From positions 1 to 11,177 of the forward strand of contig JBFYZH010000085.1 of the NCBI GenBank assembly GCA_041309605.1: 11,177 nucleotides of DNA. The letters are read 5' to 3'. The notes under the pieces were generated by a model. The model did no database searches and was not told where the DNA came from. It saw nothing but the letters and a program-made list of their open reading frames with translations. Below are positions 1 to 7,306 of the stretch, piece by piece. A program made the translations under genes and the position numbers. Positions within the stretch are counted from its first letter, which is position 1; each line of letters opens with the position of its first letter. Source of the DNA: JALOPX01 sp041309605. Lineage in GTDB: Bacteria; Krumholzibacteriota; Krumholzibacteriia; Krumholzibacteriales; Krumholzibacteriaceae.

Positions 1-1626
1 AGCGACTTCTTCGCTGAGGTCGAGAGCAATCTTGACGGTCTGGAAAAATCGGGATCGGTTCTGGCGAAGGGAACTCTGTCGACGGAGCTTAAAAAGACCA
101 GGCACAGGCTCACCAAGCTCGAAATGCTGATCGACATCACAAAAAACCTCAACTCCACGCTCAACCTCAATGAACTCCTCGCCGGAATAATCGATTCGGT
201 GATAAGACTCGCCGATACCGACCGCGGATTCCTCATGCTGTCCGGGCAGGATGACTCGCTGCAGTTCCGCATCGCGCGGGACCGAAGGGAACAGTTCCTC
301 GCCCAGGATGATTTTGAAGTAAGTCACAGCATCATCAACGACGTGTTCATCAAGGGGAAACCCCTCTTTATCTCCAACGCGACCGAGGACGACCAGTTCA
401 AGAATCAGCAGAGCGTGATAGATCTGAGGCTTCACACGGCGGTGTGCGTCCCGCTGAAGCTCGAGAACAGGGTCATCGGCGTTATTTATACCGATTCCAG
501 CAGATTGTCGAAGGAACTCTCGGAAGACGACATGTCGATCGTCATGGCGTTCGCCTCCCAGGCCGCGATCGCCATAGAAAACGCGAGACTTCACGGCGAA
601 CTGATGCTCTCGAAGGAAAATCTCGCCATGGAGAACCTGCAGCTCAAGGCGGAACTGTCCGGACAGTACGAGTTTTCCGGCATTATAGGAAAAAGCAAGT
701 CGATGCACGACATCTTCAGCGTCATCCAGAGGGTCGCCCCGCTGGACACGACGGTCCTTATACATGGCGAGACCGGGACGGGCAAGGAACTTATCGCAAG
801 GGCGATTCACCATCACAGCCTTCGCAGAAACGGTTCGATAGTCCCGATCAACTGCGGGGCGATGCCCCCGGACCTTCTCGAAAGCGAACTCTTCGGCCAC
901 AGGAAGGGCGCTTTTACCGGAGCCGTGAGCGACAAGGCGGGACTTTTCGAGACGGCCAACGGCGGCACCATTTTCCTCGACGAGATCGGCGATATGCCGA
1001 TGCCGTTGCAGGTGAAACTGCTTCGCGCCCTGCAGGAGGGGGAGATACGCAGGGTCGGCGACAACGCCACGAGGAAAGTCGATGTCAGGGTGATCGCGGC
1101 GACAAACCGGGACCTCGGCGAGGACATCAGGAACGGAAGATTCCGCCAGGACCTCTTTTACAGGCTCAATGTCGTTCCCATAACGATACCACCGCTGCGC
1201 GAGCGCAAAGACGACATCCTCCCGCTGACCGAACATTTCCTGAAAAAATACTCGAAAAAGATGAATAAGGGGGAAATACGAATCGTCCCTGAAACGATGA
1301 AACTGCTCATGTCGGGCGACTGGCCTGGAAACGTCAGGGAACTCGAAAATACCGTCGAAAGATCCCTTGCGCTTTGCGGCGATTCGAATATTCTTTCAAA
1401 GGAATTCTTCCCGCAATTTTCCGACGAGGCCGGGTTCCTCGGCGAATTGAGCGCGCAGAAGACCCTGAAGGAAAAACTGGCCATCGTCGAGAAACAGATC
1501 ATAATGGAGGTGCTCGCCGAAACCGGCTGGAAGATCACAAAGGCCGCGGGAATACTCGACGTCACGCGCCAGCATCTGCACAACAAGATAAAGGCGCACG
1601 GCATTTCGCGGGACTTTCCGCGATAA
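1..1626 (+). CDS. GAF-domain sigma-54-dependent transcriptional activator (5' end outside window)
   Basis: Bacterial enhancer-binding protein that would remodel sigma-54 RNA polymerase by ATP hydrolysis. The frame is open from base 1, and the in-frame ATG at 124 already lies inside a helical segment leading into the sensor domain, so the true start is probably upstream. Counting from the 124 ATG: GAF-like sensor at about residues 12-155; short helical linker about 155-180; AAA+ domain with Walker A GETGTGKE (215-222), the sigma-54-contacting GAFTGA loop (262-267), Walker B GGTIFLDE (280-287), FRQDLFYRL (340-348) and PPLRER; then a Fis-type helix-turn-helix at about 458-495 ending near the stop. 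There is no receiver domain in the visible part, so it is probably driven by a small ligand or by something in the missing N-terminus (an FHA or other domain is possible). The downstream gene starts 18 bp after the stop on the same strand, suggesting co-transcription. The family call is secure; the effector and targets are unknown. Confidence 0.95.
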   Translation, partial: SDFFAEVESNLDGLEKSGSVLAKGTLSTELKKTRHRLTKLEMLIDITKNLNSTLNLNELLAGIIDSVIRLADTDRGFLMLSGQDDSLQFRIARDRREQFLAQDDFEVSHSIINDVFIKGKPLFISNATEDDQFKNQQSVIDLRLHTAVCVPLKLENRVIGVIYTDSSRLSKELSEDDMSIVMAFASQAAIAIENARLHGELMLSKENLAMENLQLKAELSGQYEFSGIIGKSKSMHDIFSVIQRVAPLDTTVLIHGETGTGKELIARAIHHHSLRRNGSIVPINCGAMPPDLLESELFGHRKGAFTGAVSDKAGLFETANGGTIFLDEIGDMPMPLQVKLLRALQEGEIRRVGDNATRKVDVRVIAATNRDLGEDIRNGRFRQDLFYRLNVVPITIPPLRERKDDILPLTEHFLKKYSKKMNKGEIRIVPETMKLLMSGDWPGNVRELENTVERSLALCGDSNILSKEFFPQFSDEAGFLGELSAQKTLKEKLAIVEKQIIMEVLAETGWKITKAAGILDVTRQHLHNKIKAHGISRDFPR

Positions 1627-1633
1627 CCCCTCC

Positions 1634-1639
1634 AGGAGG
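1634..1639 (+). promoter_or_regulatory. Ribosome binding site of the PF04008 gene
   Basis: A perfect AGGAGG lies 5 nt before the ATG at 1645, in the 18-bp gap after the activator's stop codon. It fixes the start of the downstream gene and implies strong independent translation initiation. Confidence 0.85.
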
Positions 1640-1644
1640 CACAT

Positions 1645-2127
1645 ATGGAACTGGCCACGGTAAAAATCGTCAAACCGGCCGACATCAATTTCATACTGGG
1701 ACAATCCCATTTCATCAAGACCGTGGAGGATCTTCACGAGGCGGCGATAAACGCCGTCCCGGGGATTAAATTCGGAGTCGCTTTCTGCGAAGCGTCGGGG
1801 GATTGCCTTGTCAGGTTCTCCGGCAACGACGACGAGATGATCGAGCTGGCGAAAACCAACGCCCGGTCCATAGGGGCCGGTCACGCCTTCATAATCTTCA
1901 TGAGGAACGCTTTTCCCGTGAATCTTCTCAATGCCGTCAGGACGGTCCCTGAAGTTTGCGGCATCTTCTGCGCCACCGCCAACGATGTCGAAGTGATCGT
2001 GGCCGATAACGGCCGGGGCCGCGGCGTCATGGGCGTGATAGACGGCGCAAAACCCAGGGGCACGGAGGACGAAGCCGGGCGCAAATGGCGGCATGACCTG
2101 TTGAGAAGATTCGGATACAAGCTTTAA
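1645..2127 (+). CDS. Adenosine-specific kinase family protein (PF04008-like)
   Basis: A 160-residue protein I recognise as the PF04008 family, common in archaea and scattered in bacteria. Visible family hallmarks are the IGAGHAF segment (His80), the PVNLLNAVRTVPEVCGIFCATAND stretch (91-114) and the glycine-rich GRGRGVMGVIDG block (123-134), with a basic C-terminus. It has the usual full length and no signal peptide or membrane segment, so it is cytoplasmic. The family name rests on a Pyrobaculum structure with a modified (apparently phosphorylated) histidine and on in vitro binding of adenosine and AMP. A physiological kinase reaction is not well established, so the name should be read cautiously. 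It follows a sigma-54 activator by 18 bp and ends 9 bp from the stop of a convergent activator. A nucleobase permease lies about 2 kb further on, which loosely supports a role in purine nucleoside handling (inference). Confidence 0.85.
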   Translation: MELATVKIVKPADINFILGQSHFIKTVEDLHEAAINAVPGIKFGVAFCEASGDCLVRFSGNDDEMIELAKTNARSIGAGHAFIIFMRNAFPVNLLNAVRTVPEVCGIFCATANDVEVIVADNGRGRGVMGVIDGAKPRGTEDEAGRKWRHDLLRRFGYKL

Positions 2128-2136
2128 AAGCGGCCT

Positions 2137-4134
2137 TTAACGCCGGACGCCTCCCTTGTCCCGCGGATCGATCCCGCAACGCTTCATCCTGTAAAGAAGG
2201 GTCGTTCTCTTGAGTCCCAGGATCGAAGCGGCCCTAGTCATGTTGCCCGAAGCTTCGAAGAGCGCTTTCGCGATCATCTCTTTTTCGGTCGTCCTCAGCC
2301 TGTCTTCGAGCGCCGTTTCACCGCAAGTCCGGGGATTCGTCCCGTATATCATGCATCCCGGCGCCGGCAGGCCGCGATCCCCTTCGATCCCCGGCCGGTT
2401 CTCCAGCACTGACCGAAGGACGCCCGGCGGAATATCCGAAACCGTGATCGTGCCCTTTCTTCTCCTGATCGCCGCGGAGAGAAGAACGTTTCGCAGTTCG
2501 CGCGCGTTCCCGGGCCAGGAATGAGCGGCAAGAAGATTCAGCGCCGCCTCGCCGGCGGCAAGCGGCCCGATACCGTACTGCCCGCTTATCGCCTCCAGGA
2601 AATGCGCGCAAAGCTTTTTCATGTCCCCGGATCTTTCCCTCAGGGGAGGTATGTGAAACCTCAGCGTCGAAAGCCTGTAGAAAAGGTCCTGCCGGAAACG
2701 GCCCGATACGATCGCCGATTCAAGGTCCCTGTTCGTGGCGGCGACGACTCTCGCGCCGCTTCTCATGATCGCATCCCCGCCGACCACAAAATACTCGCCG
2801 CTGTCGAGGAAGCGAAGAAGCTTGACCTGCAGGCCGGGCGGTAACTCCCCGATCTCGTCGAGAAAGAGGGTCCCCTCGCCCGCAATCTCGAGTAATCCCT
2901 TCTTTTCCCTGCCCGCGCCCGTGAAAGCGCCCCTCGCGTGGCCGAACAGGGCGCTCTCGAACAGTTCCGAGGGAAGCGCGGCGGCGTTCACGGGGACGAA
3001 CGGCCTGGAACCCCGCCCGCTCCACTTGTGGACCAGCCTCGCGACAACCTCCTTGCCCACACCGGATTCTCCCGTAAATAGAATGGGGACCGGTACCGGC
3101 GCGGATTGCCTGATCCGTTCAAGAAGGGAGATCGTCCCGGCGTCGCACGTTACAAAGGGACAGCGCTCCCCGGACCCTCCTTGTTCCATTTCGTAATCGG
3201 GGCGGTCGCTGCAGAGCCCTTCGAACGGATCCTCCTTGACGGCGGACCCCCTGTGCGGGATTACGTCCGGGCCCTCGGGCGGTTGACGGGTCAGGCCGGA
3301 CCTTTCCGCCAACGCGCGCGCGGTCGCGGATAACCCGTCCGCGACGGTCGTTCTTCCCTTCGTTCTTTCCAGGCGGGATACGAGCCGAAGCCAGTGTATC
3401 CTGACGGGCCTGAACAGTTCCAGCGCTTCCCTGTATGAGGCGATTTCATCGAGCATTGCGCGGGCGTGCCCCGTATCCGACATTGCGAGATGAGCTTCAG
3501 CGCAGATGAGAAGAGCGGTCAGCCTCTGCCTTCGGTCGATAATGAGGGGATTGCCTTGCGCCGAACCTGAAAGCAGATGGATTATTTCGACTGCCTCGCA
3601 ATGATTACCCCTGCGGTTTTCGATAAAGGCTCTGGCCAGGTCGACACCGACCCTGCCGTTTTCCAATCCGAGACCAAGATAACATTGACGGGCGAACTCT
3701 ATGAATGAAACGGCTTCGACCGGTTCGTGCCTGCCGGCCAAAATAATTGCAAGGTTGACCGCGGCCTTAGTCGCGGCAAGGGATTCCCCATTTTCAAGGG
3801 AGATCCTGAACACCCTGCGAAGAAGCTTCTCCGCATCCCCGCACCTTCCCATCGCATTGAGGATAACCGCCCTGTTAACCCATAGCCCGGGCGGAATGAG
3901 ACCGCCCGGGGACGAGCGGAACAGTTCACACGCCAGCCTCAGATACGAAGTGGCGAGGTCGTACTTTCCTTTTGTAATATACATCCGGGAGAGGACAAGT
4001 GCCGCCCAGGCTCCTTCTTCGGCCCGCTCCGACCTTTTCTCCCTTAAAGACACGACAAGGGCGACGGCTTCGTCCCCCCTGCCTTCGAGAAACCGGCGAT
4101 ACCGCTCCTCCAGATCGGACGGAACCTTTTTCAT
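2137..4134 (-). CDS. TPR-domain sigma-54-dependent transcriptional activator
   Basis: A second enhancer-binding protein, 665 residues from the chosen ATG. The N-terminal half (about residues 30-265) is alpha-helical with degenerate TPR-like repeats (for example AWAALVLSRMYITKGKYD, and the segment with AILNAMGRCGDAEKLL), in place of a receiver or GAF domain. A polar linker follows, then an AAA+ domain with Walker A GESGVGKE (355-362), GAFTGA (402-407), Walker B GTLFLDE (421-427), FRQDLFYRL and PPLRER, and a Fis-type helix-turn-helix at about 619-655 (GNMTRAASILGLKRTTLLYR). The frame is open 73 codons further upstream, to 4353. That extension is low-complexity, lacks TPR character and overlaps the end of the permease gene, whereas the ATG at 4134 is preceded by a purine-rich GGAAGGGAAGG. 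It lies 91 bp downstream of the permease on the same strand, so it may be co-transcribed with it or regulate it. The intact GAFTGA means it should act on sigma-54 promoters. TPR activators usually sense protein partners or peptides, but no ligand can be named. Confidence 0.92.
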   Translation of the reverse strand: MKKVPSDLEERYRRFLEGRGDEAVALVVSLREKRSERAEEGAWAALVLSRMYITKGKYDLATSYLRLACELFRSSPGGLIPPGLWVNRAVILNAMGRCGDAEKLLRRVFRISLENGESLAATKAAVNLAIILAGRHEPVEAVSFIEFARQCYLGLGLENGRVGVDLARAFIENRRGNHCEAVEIIHLLSGSAQGNPLIIDRRQRLTALLICAEAHLAMSDTGHARAMLDEIASYREALELFRPVRIHWLRLVSRLERTKGRTTVADGLSATARALAERSGLTRQPPEGPDVIPHRGSAVKEDPFEGLCSDRPDYEMEQGGSGERCPFVTCDAGTISLLERIRQSAPVPVPILFTGESGVGKEVVARLVHKWSGRGSRPFVPVNAAALPSELFESALFGHARGAFTGAGREKKGLLEIAGEGTLFLDEIGELPPGLQVKLLRFLDSGEYFVVGGDAIMRSGARVVAATNRDLESAIVSGRFRQDLFYRLSTLRFHIPPLRERSGDMKKLCAHFLEAISGQYGIGPLAAGEAALNLLAAHSWPGNARELRNVLLSAAIRRRKGTITVSDIPPGVLRSVLENRPGIEGDRGLPAPGCMIYGTNPRTCGETALEDRLRTTEKEMIAKALFEASGNMTRAASILGLKRTTLLYRMKRCGIDPRDKGGVRR

Positions 4135-4225
4135 TCCTTCCCTTCCGACAGAGTCCGGTTTTCCGGTGTTGATTGCGGTTGTTATTGCAAGATGGATTCC
4201 AGATTTCAGACAAACGGGCTTTTTT

Positions 4226-5860
4226 TCAGATCTTTTTCCGGCCGGGGAGTCTTCCGGGGGTTCCGGCACCCGAAACCGAATTTCCGGCGGTCTTCCAGTG
4301 CCCGGAGACCTCCCGTCCTCCTCCTCTCTTTCGCCAGAAATGGAAGATCGCAAATACGACGGCGAAACAGGAATACCCGAACGCGTATGGCCCCCCCGCG
4401 TTCCAGCCGAGGACGCTCACCGTTTCGTTGCCGCTGAATTCGAATGTGTGGATCACCCCGAAGAACGCCATTACGGCGGCGGCAAGCGACCATAGAGAGG
4501 CCTTGAGAAATTCCTTCTCGATAAGGAATACGCTTATCGCAGCGAGGATCATCGATATGAAAATGAACCCCTTGTCGAGTGCCAGCAGGCCGAGAAATCC
4601 GTTGATCGGCACCCCCGAGCGGGCCTGTTCGGAAAGGAGGGTGCCGGCCCCCTGGTACCCGAGTTTGAGAATGTTGACTCCCCACGAGGCGAAAGCCGGA
4701 AACAGCCCTATCACGACCGCCGGAGCGTGCTCGCGGGGTGTCGCCTGGAAAGCCTGCGCGGAAATGATGATGCCGATCCAGAGCACTATCGCTATCCCCG
4801 CTTCCATCGGTATGATCGTGTTGATGAGCCTCACGCATCCTGAAAAGGCTATGATGACGAAGAAGACGCCGTTGAGCATCGAATACCCCGTCCTTGCCCC
4901 CAGCCCTTTCCAACCCGGATGACCGATATATATCGTCGTGGGAAAGCATGACCCGAAGAAGGAGGCGACAAGCGAACCTATCCCGTTGACGGCGAGCGAC
5001 GGCATCGTCTCGTACCTGTCCCCGGCGGCTTCGGCGCTCTCCAGGTTCTGAAGGGAGCCCAGAACGTTGAAGAGTCCCATCGGTATGATTATGGACATAT
5101 TCCGCCACAGGTACTGGCTGTTCATCACTTCGAACATGCCGGCGCCCGAGTACAACGGAGGGTAAAATCCCATCTCCGATGCCGCCGCGGGGATGGCGGA
5201 TACATCCATCGCTCCGAAAAGCCACGCCAGCACAGTGCCGGCCATGAGAGCCGCGAGTCCCCCCGGAACTCCGAAAGGAAACCGTACTCTGGCGAAATAC
5301 TGCACCAGGATCAATGCCAGGGGCAGCATCGCGACAAGCGGTTTTTCGAATGTCTGCAATGCGAAATCCATCGATATGAAGGTTATCGCTATCCCGGACA
5401 GAGTCGCCAGAAGGGCCGCGCGCGGCGTGATCCTTCGAAGAAAATCGATGTAGAAGGCGCTGCTGAACTCTATCACGCCGCTGAAAAAACAGGCCAGGAG
5501 CCCGACTTTCCACGCAAGCTCAAAGCTCCCCGTCTCCCTGAATACGGGGCCCATGATGAAGATAAGGTACGCGAAGAGGCTGACCGTGTTGATTCCGTAT
5601 GGAAGAGCCGTCACGTCTTCCCTTTTTTCCCTAATCGCCAGCCTTCTCGCCTGCCAGGAATAAAAGAGATTTCCCAGTATGACCGAAACCGCGGCGCCGG
5701 GCAGGATGCGCGTGAATACAAATTCCGAGGGGATCCCGGCAAGCACGGGGCAAAGCGTCGCGATTAGAAGGAACTGAATGAGGTTGTCGATCGCGAGACC
5801 GAAAAACCCGTCGATATCGCGCCTGACAATCCAGGGATATTTGTATTCGCCTCTACTCAT
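4226..5860 (-). CDS. NCS2/AzgA-type nucleobase permease
   Basis: An integral inner-membrane transporter of 544 residues with about 12 hydrophobic segments, resembling the NCS2 (xanthine/uracil; AzgA-like) proton-coupled nucleobase permeases. Supporting signs are the length, the early segment DGFFGLAIDNLIQF, the ALPYGINT motif (85-92) in the position where AzgA-type proteins carry a conserved Pro/Gly-rich segment, and the later FGSCFPTTIYIGHPGWKG stretch with Gly/Pro-broken helices. The ATG at 5860 is chosen because GGAGGGAGGAG sits just before it; the frame extends 28 codons upstream to 5944 but that part is polar and runs into the promoter. The last 37 or so residues after the final membrane helix are Gly/Arg-rich and look unconserved. 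The promoter proposed at 5944-5973 would give a leader of about 75 nt. A TPR sigma-54 activator follows on the same strand. Substrate (purine, uracil or another compound) cannot be decided from sequence; the PF04008 gene and purM nearby make a purine plausible. Confidence 0.88.
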   Translation of the reverse strand: MSRGEYKYPWIVRRDIDGFFGLAIDNLIQFLLIATLCPVLAGIPSEFVFTRILPGAAVSVILGNLFYSWQARRLAIREKREDVTALPYGINTVSLFAYLIFIMGPVFRETGSFELAWKVGLLACFFSGVIEFSSAFYIDFLRRITPRAALLATLSGIAITFISMDFALQTFEKPLVAMLPLALILVQYFARVRFPFGVPGGLAALMAGTVLAWLFGAMDVSAIPAAASEMGFYPPLYSGAGMFEVMNSQYLWRNMSIIIPMGLFNVLGSLQNLESAEAAGDRYETMPSLAVNGIGSLVASFFGSCFPTTIYIGHPGWKGLGARTGYSMLNGVFFVIIAFSGCVRLINTIIPMEAGIAIVLWIGIIISAQAFQATPREHAPAVVIGLFPAFASWGVNILKLGYQGAGTLLSEQARSGVPINGFLGLLALDKGFIFISMILAAISVFLIEKEFLKASLWSLAAAVMAFFGVIHTFEFSGNETVSVLGWNAGGPYAFGYSCFAVVFAIFHFWRKRGGGREVSGHWKTAGNSVSGAGTPGRLPGRKKI

Positions 5861-5861
5861 G

Positions 5862-5872
5862 GCTCCTCCCTC
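5862..5872 (-). promoter_or_regulatory. Ribosome binding site of the permease
   Basis: On the minus strand, overlapping GGAGG/GGAGGAG purine blocks lie immediately before the ATG at 5860. They select this start over the upstream in-frame start at 5944. Confidence 0.75.
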
Positions 5873-5882
5873 CAGACAGGTT

Positions 5883-5898
5883 TGGAAATTTTCCTGCA
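5883..5898 (+). promoter_or_regulatory. Weak sigma-54-like -24/-12 candidate before the lipoprotein gene
   Basis: TGGAAATTTTCCTGCA has the GG-N10-GC spacing of a sigma-54 promoter and matches about 8 of 12 conserved positions of TGGCACG-N4-TTGCA by eye. It points toward the lipoprotein at 5989, with a predicted leader of about 80 nt. Such spacing arises easily by chance. It is listed only because two sigma-54 activators are encoded nearby and no good sigma-70 promoter toward this gene was found. Confidence 0.2.
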
Positions 5899-5943
5899 TT
5901 GACGCGGGGTGACGTTTGACATAGAGTCGACGATAACAATGCA

Positions 5944-5973
5944 ATTATACACCGGCATAGAACATTTCATCAA
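5944..5973 (-). promoter_or_regulatory. Sigma-70-type promoter for the permease
   Basis: On the minus strand TTGATG (5973-5968) is followed after 18 nt by a perfect TATAAT (5949-5944). Transcription would start near 5937, leaving a leader of about 75 nt before the permease ATG. The -35 box is 4/6 to consensus and the -10 is 6/6. Its -35 lies just upstream of the ribosome binding site of the divergent lipoprotein gene, so the two genes share this regulatory region. Confidence 0.6.
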
Positions 5974-5988
5974 CAGGGAGGAATATGG

Positions 5989-7284
5989 ATGAGAAATCTA
6001 AAATGGAATCCGGCCGTGACCTCGTCGATGGTCCTTCTGACCGCCGCCGTTCTGGTACTGTCGTGCGCGGAGGATAGCCTCACGGACGACGACCAGACCC
6101 TGATAACAAGAATAGCCGTATATGCGGGCAACAACCAGGCCGGAACAATCGGATCGAACCTCCCCGATCCCCTTGTCGTGAGAGCGTCGGATATTCTCGG
6201 GAATCCAAGGCCGGGGATCACCGTCCTGTTCTCGACCGCGAACACCGGGGCGTCGGTCAGCCCCGCTTCGGCCCAGACCGGCTCCTCCGGGCTCGCCTCG
6301 TGCCTGTTCAAGCTCGGCAGTTCGGCCGGCCAGCACTGCGTGGGGGTCTCGATAGACGGAGACAGCACCCATTTTACGGCCACGGCCGCGGCGCTCGAAT
6401 GCCCGGAGGAGGATCCCGCCGCCGCCTGCGCCTGGGCGTCCGGGCACATCTTCATATCGACGACAAGTTCATCGCTTCTTTCCGGAAGCGGCTCGGTGAT
6501 CATCGACTACGATCCGGAGGGCCTGGTTTACGAAGAGGTCCTGGAAACCTCCGAGCAGATAATCGACCTCGCCTTCTCGCCCCGCGGCGAACTGTTCCTT
6601 TCCACGACGGACGAAATTTACAAGGTCGATCCCGATGACAAATCGCTATCGATCTTTTATACGTACGCTTCGCCGGCCGTGGCACAGATCGAACCGAATT
6701 ACGGCAGCGTTCTCACTGCCGTAACCTCCACGAATCTTTTCGGGATATTCTGCCCGTCATCGGTGCTTTCGGCGGAAGCGCCGATCGCCGCGGCCAGCCC
6801 GCACTGTCTCGCCGTCGATCCGGTCAGCCGCGACGCCTGGATAGTCACCGGCGACAATCCGACCTTCCATTTCCACAGATACGCGTGGGATGGACGCGGG
6901 GATTTCGGCGGCGCCGAGACGATTCTGGCCGCCACAGGCTCCTCCTCGCCGGCGGGGATGTGCGCCGACAGCACCGGCAACATATATGTAGTCCTCGACG
7001 GCAGCGTCTCCGAAAGGACGATCGGGAGGATAGAGGCGGACGGGACATGGCAGCGGACGTTCATCGACCTTTACGATTATTCGGCCACCGGCCGCTGGGG
7101 GGATATCGCGTATCTGAACGGCGAAGTGTATATCATAGACACCTGGAACAACGGGCTGGTCGCCGTCACGGTCACCGGAACGGGACTCAATATCATCGCC
7201 GAAATGGACGACGCGTTCTCGGCCGATCTCGAGTACGGCGAACGATACGGAATAGCCGCTTCGCCGGTTTTTACCTGTCCCTGA
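5989..7284 (+). CDS. Lipoprotein with Ig-like domain and beta-propeller-like region
   Basis: A 431-residue exported lipoprotein of unknown function. The start is set by GGGAGGA six nt upstream. A signal sequence (residues 1-25) ends in the lipobox VLSC with Cys26 as the lipidated residue; Ala27-Glu28 follow, with no Asp at +2, which favours the outer membrane by the E. coli rule. Residues about 38-135 look like a bacterial Ig-like domain of the Big_1/invasin kind (TRIAVYAGNNQAGTIG, then VVRASDILGNPRPGITVLFS and later strands). Residues about 150-431 are beta-rich with repeated units resembling propeller blades, such as IIDLAFSPRGELFLSTTDEIYKV, PAGMCADSTGNIYVVLD and WGDIAYLNGEVYIIDTW, similar in style to NHL/SMP-30-like propellers. 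No catalytic residues are recognised. It is convergent with the S9 peptidase (22 bp between stops) and divergent from the permease, so it is probably its own transcription unit. A surface-exposed binding or scaffold role is plausible but unproven. Confidence 0.82.
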   Translation: MRNLKWNPAVTSSMVLLTAAVLVLSCAEDSLTDDDQTLITRIAVYAGNNQAGTIGSNLPDPLVVRASDILGNPRPGITVLFSTANTGASVSPASAQTGSSGLASCLFKLGSSAGQHCVGVSIDGDSTHFTATAAALECPEEDPAAACAWASGHIFISTTSSSLLSGSGSVIIDYDPEGLVYEEVLETSEQIIDLAFSPRGELFLSTTDEIYKVDPDDKSLSIFYTYASPAVAQIEPNYGSVLTAVTSTNLFGIFCPSSVLSAEAPIAAASPHCLAVDPVSRDAWIVTGDNPTFHFHRYAWDGRGDFGGAETILAATGSSSPAGMCADSTGNIYVVLDGSVSERTIGRIEADGTWQRTFIDLYDYSATGRWGDIAYLNGEVYIIDTWNNGLVAVTVTGTGLNIIAEMDDAFSADLEYGERYGIAASPVFTCP

Positions 7285-7306
7285 CGCCGCCAGCCCGGGA
7301 GATCGG

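Noticed and set aside
2128..2146. CGGC/GCCG hairpin between the convergent PF04008 and TPR activator genes as a terminator
   Set aside because: The stem is only 4 bp and no T-run follows on either strand.
4184..4213. Possible promoter (TTGTCT, 18 nt, TGCAAT) before the TPR activator
   Set aside because: Both boxes match only 4 of 6 positions, which is expected by chance in this length.
4135..4353. Upstream extension of the TPR activator to an alternative start at 4353
   Set aside because: The 73-residue extension is low-complexity, overlaps the permease end, and the 4134 ATG has a purine-rich ribosome site at the right distance.
4206..5513. Long minus-strand reading frame overlapping the permease
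   Set aside because: Its translation is Arg/Gly/His-rich with no domain character; it is an out-of-frame shadow of the permease in GC-rich DNA.
5861..5943. Purine riboswitch in the permease leader
   Set aside because: The leader of about 75 nt lacks the purine riboswitch core and no two-hairpin junction is seen; only a short GCATTG/CAATGC repeat is present.
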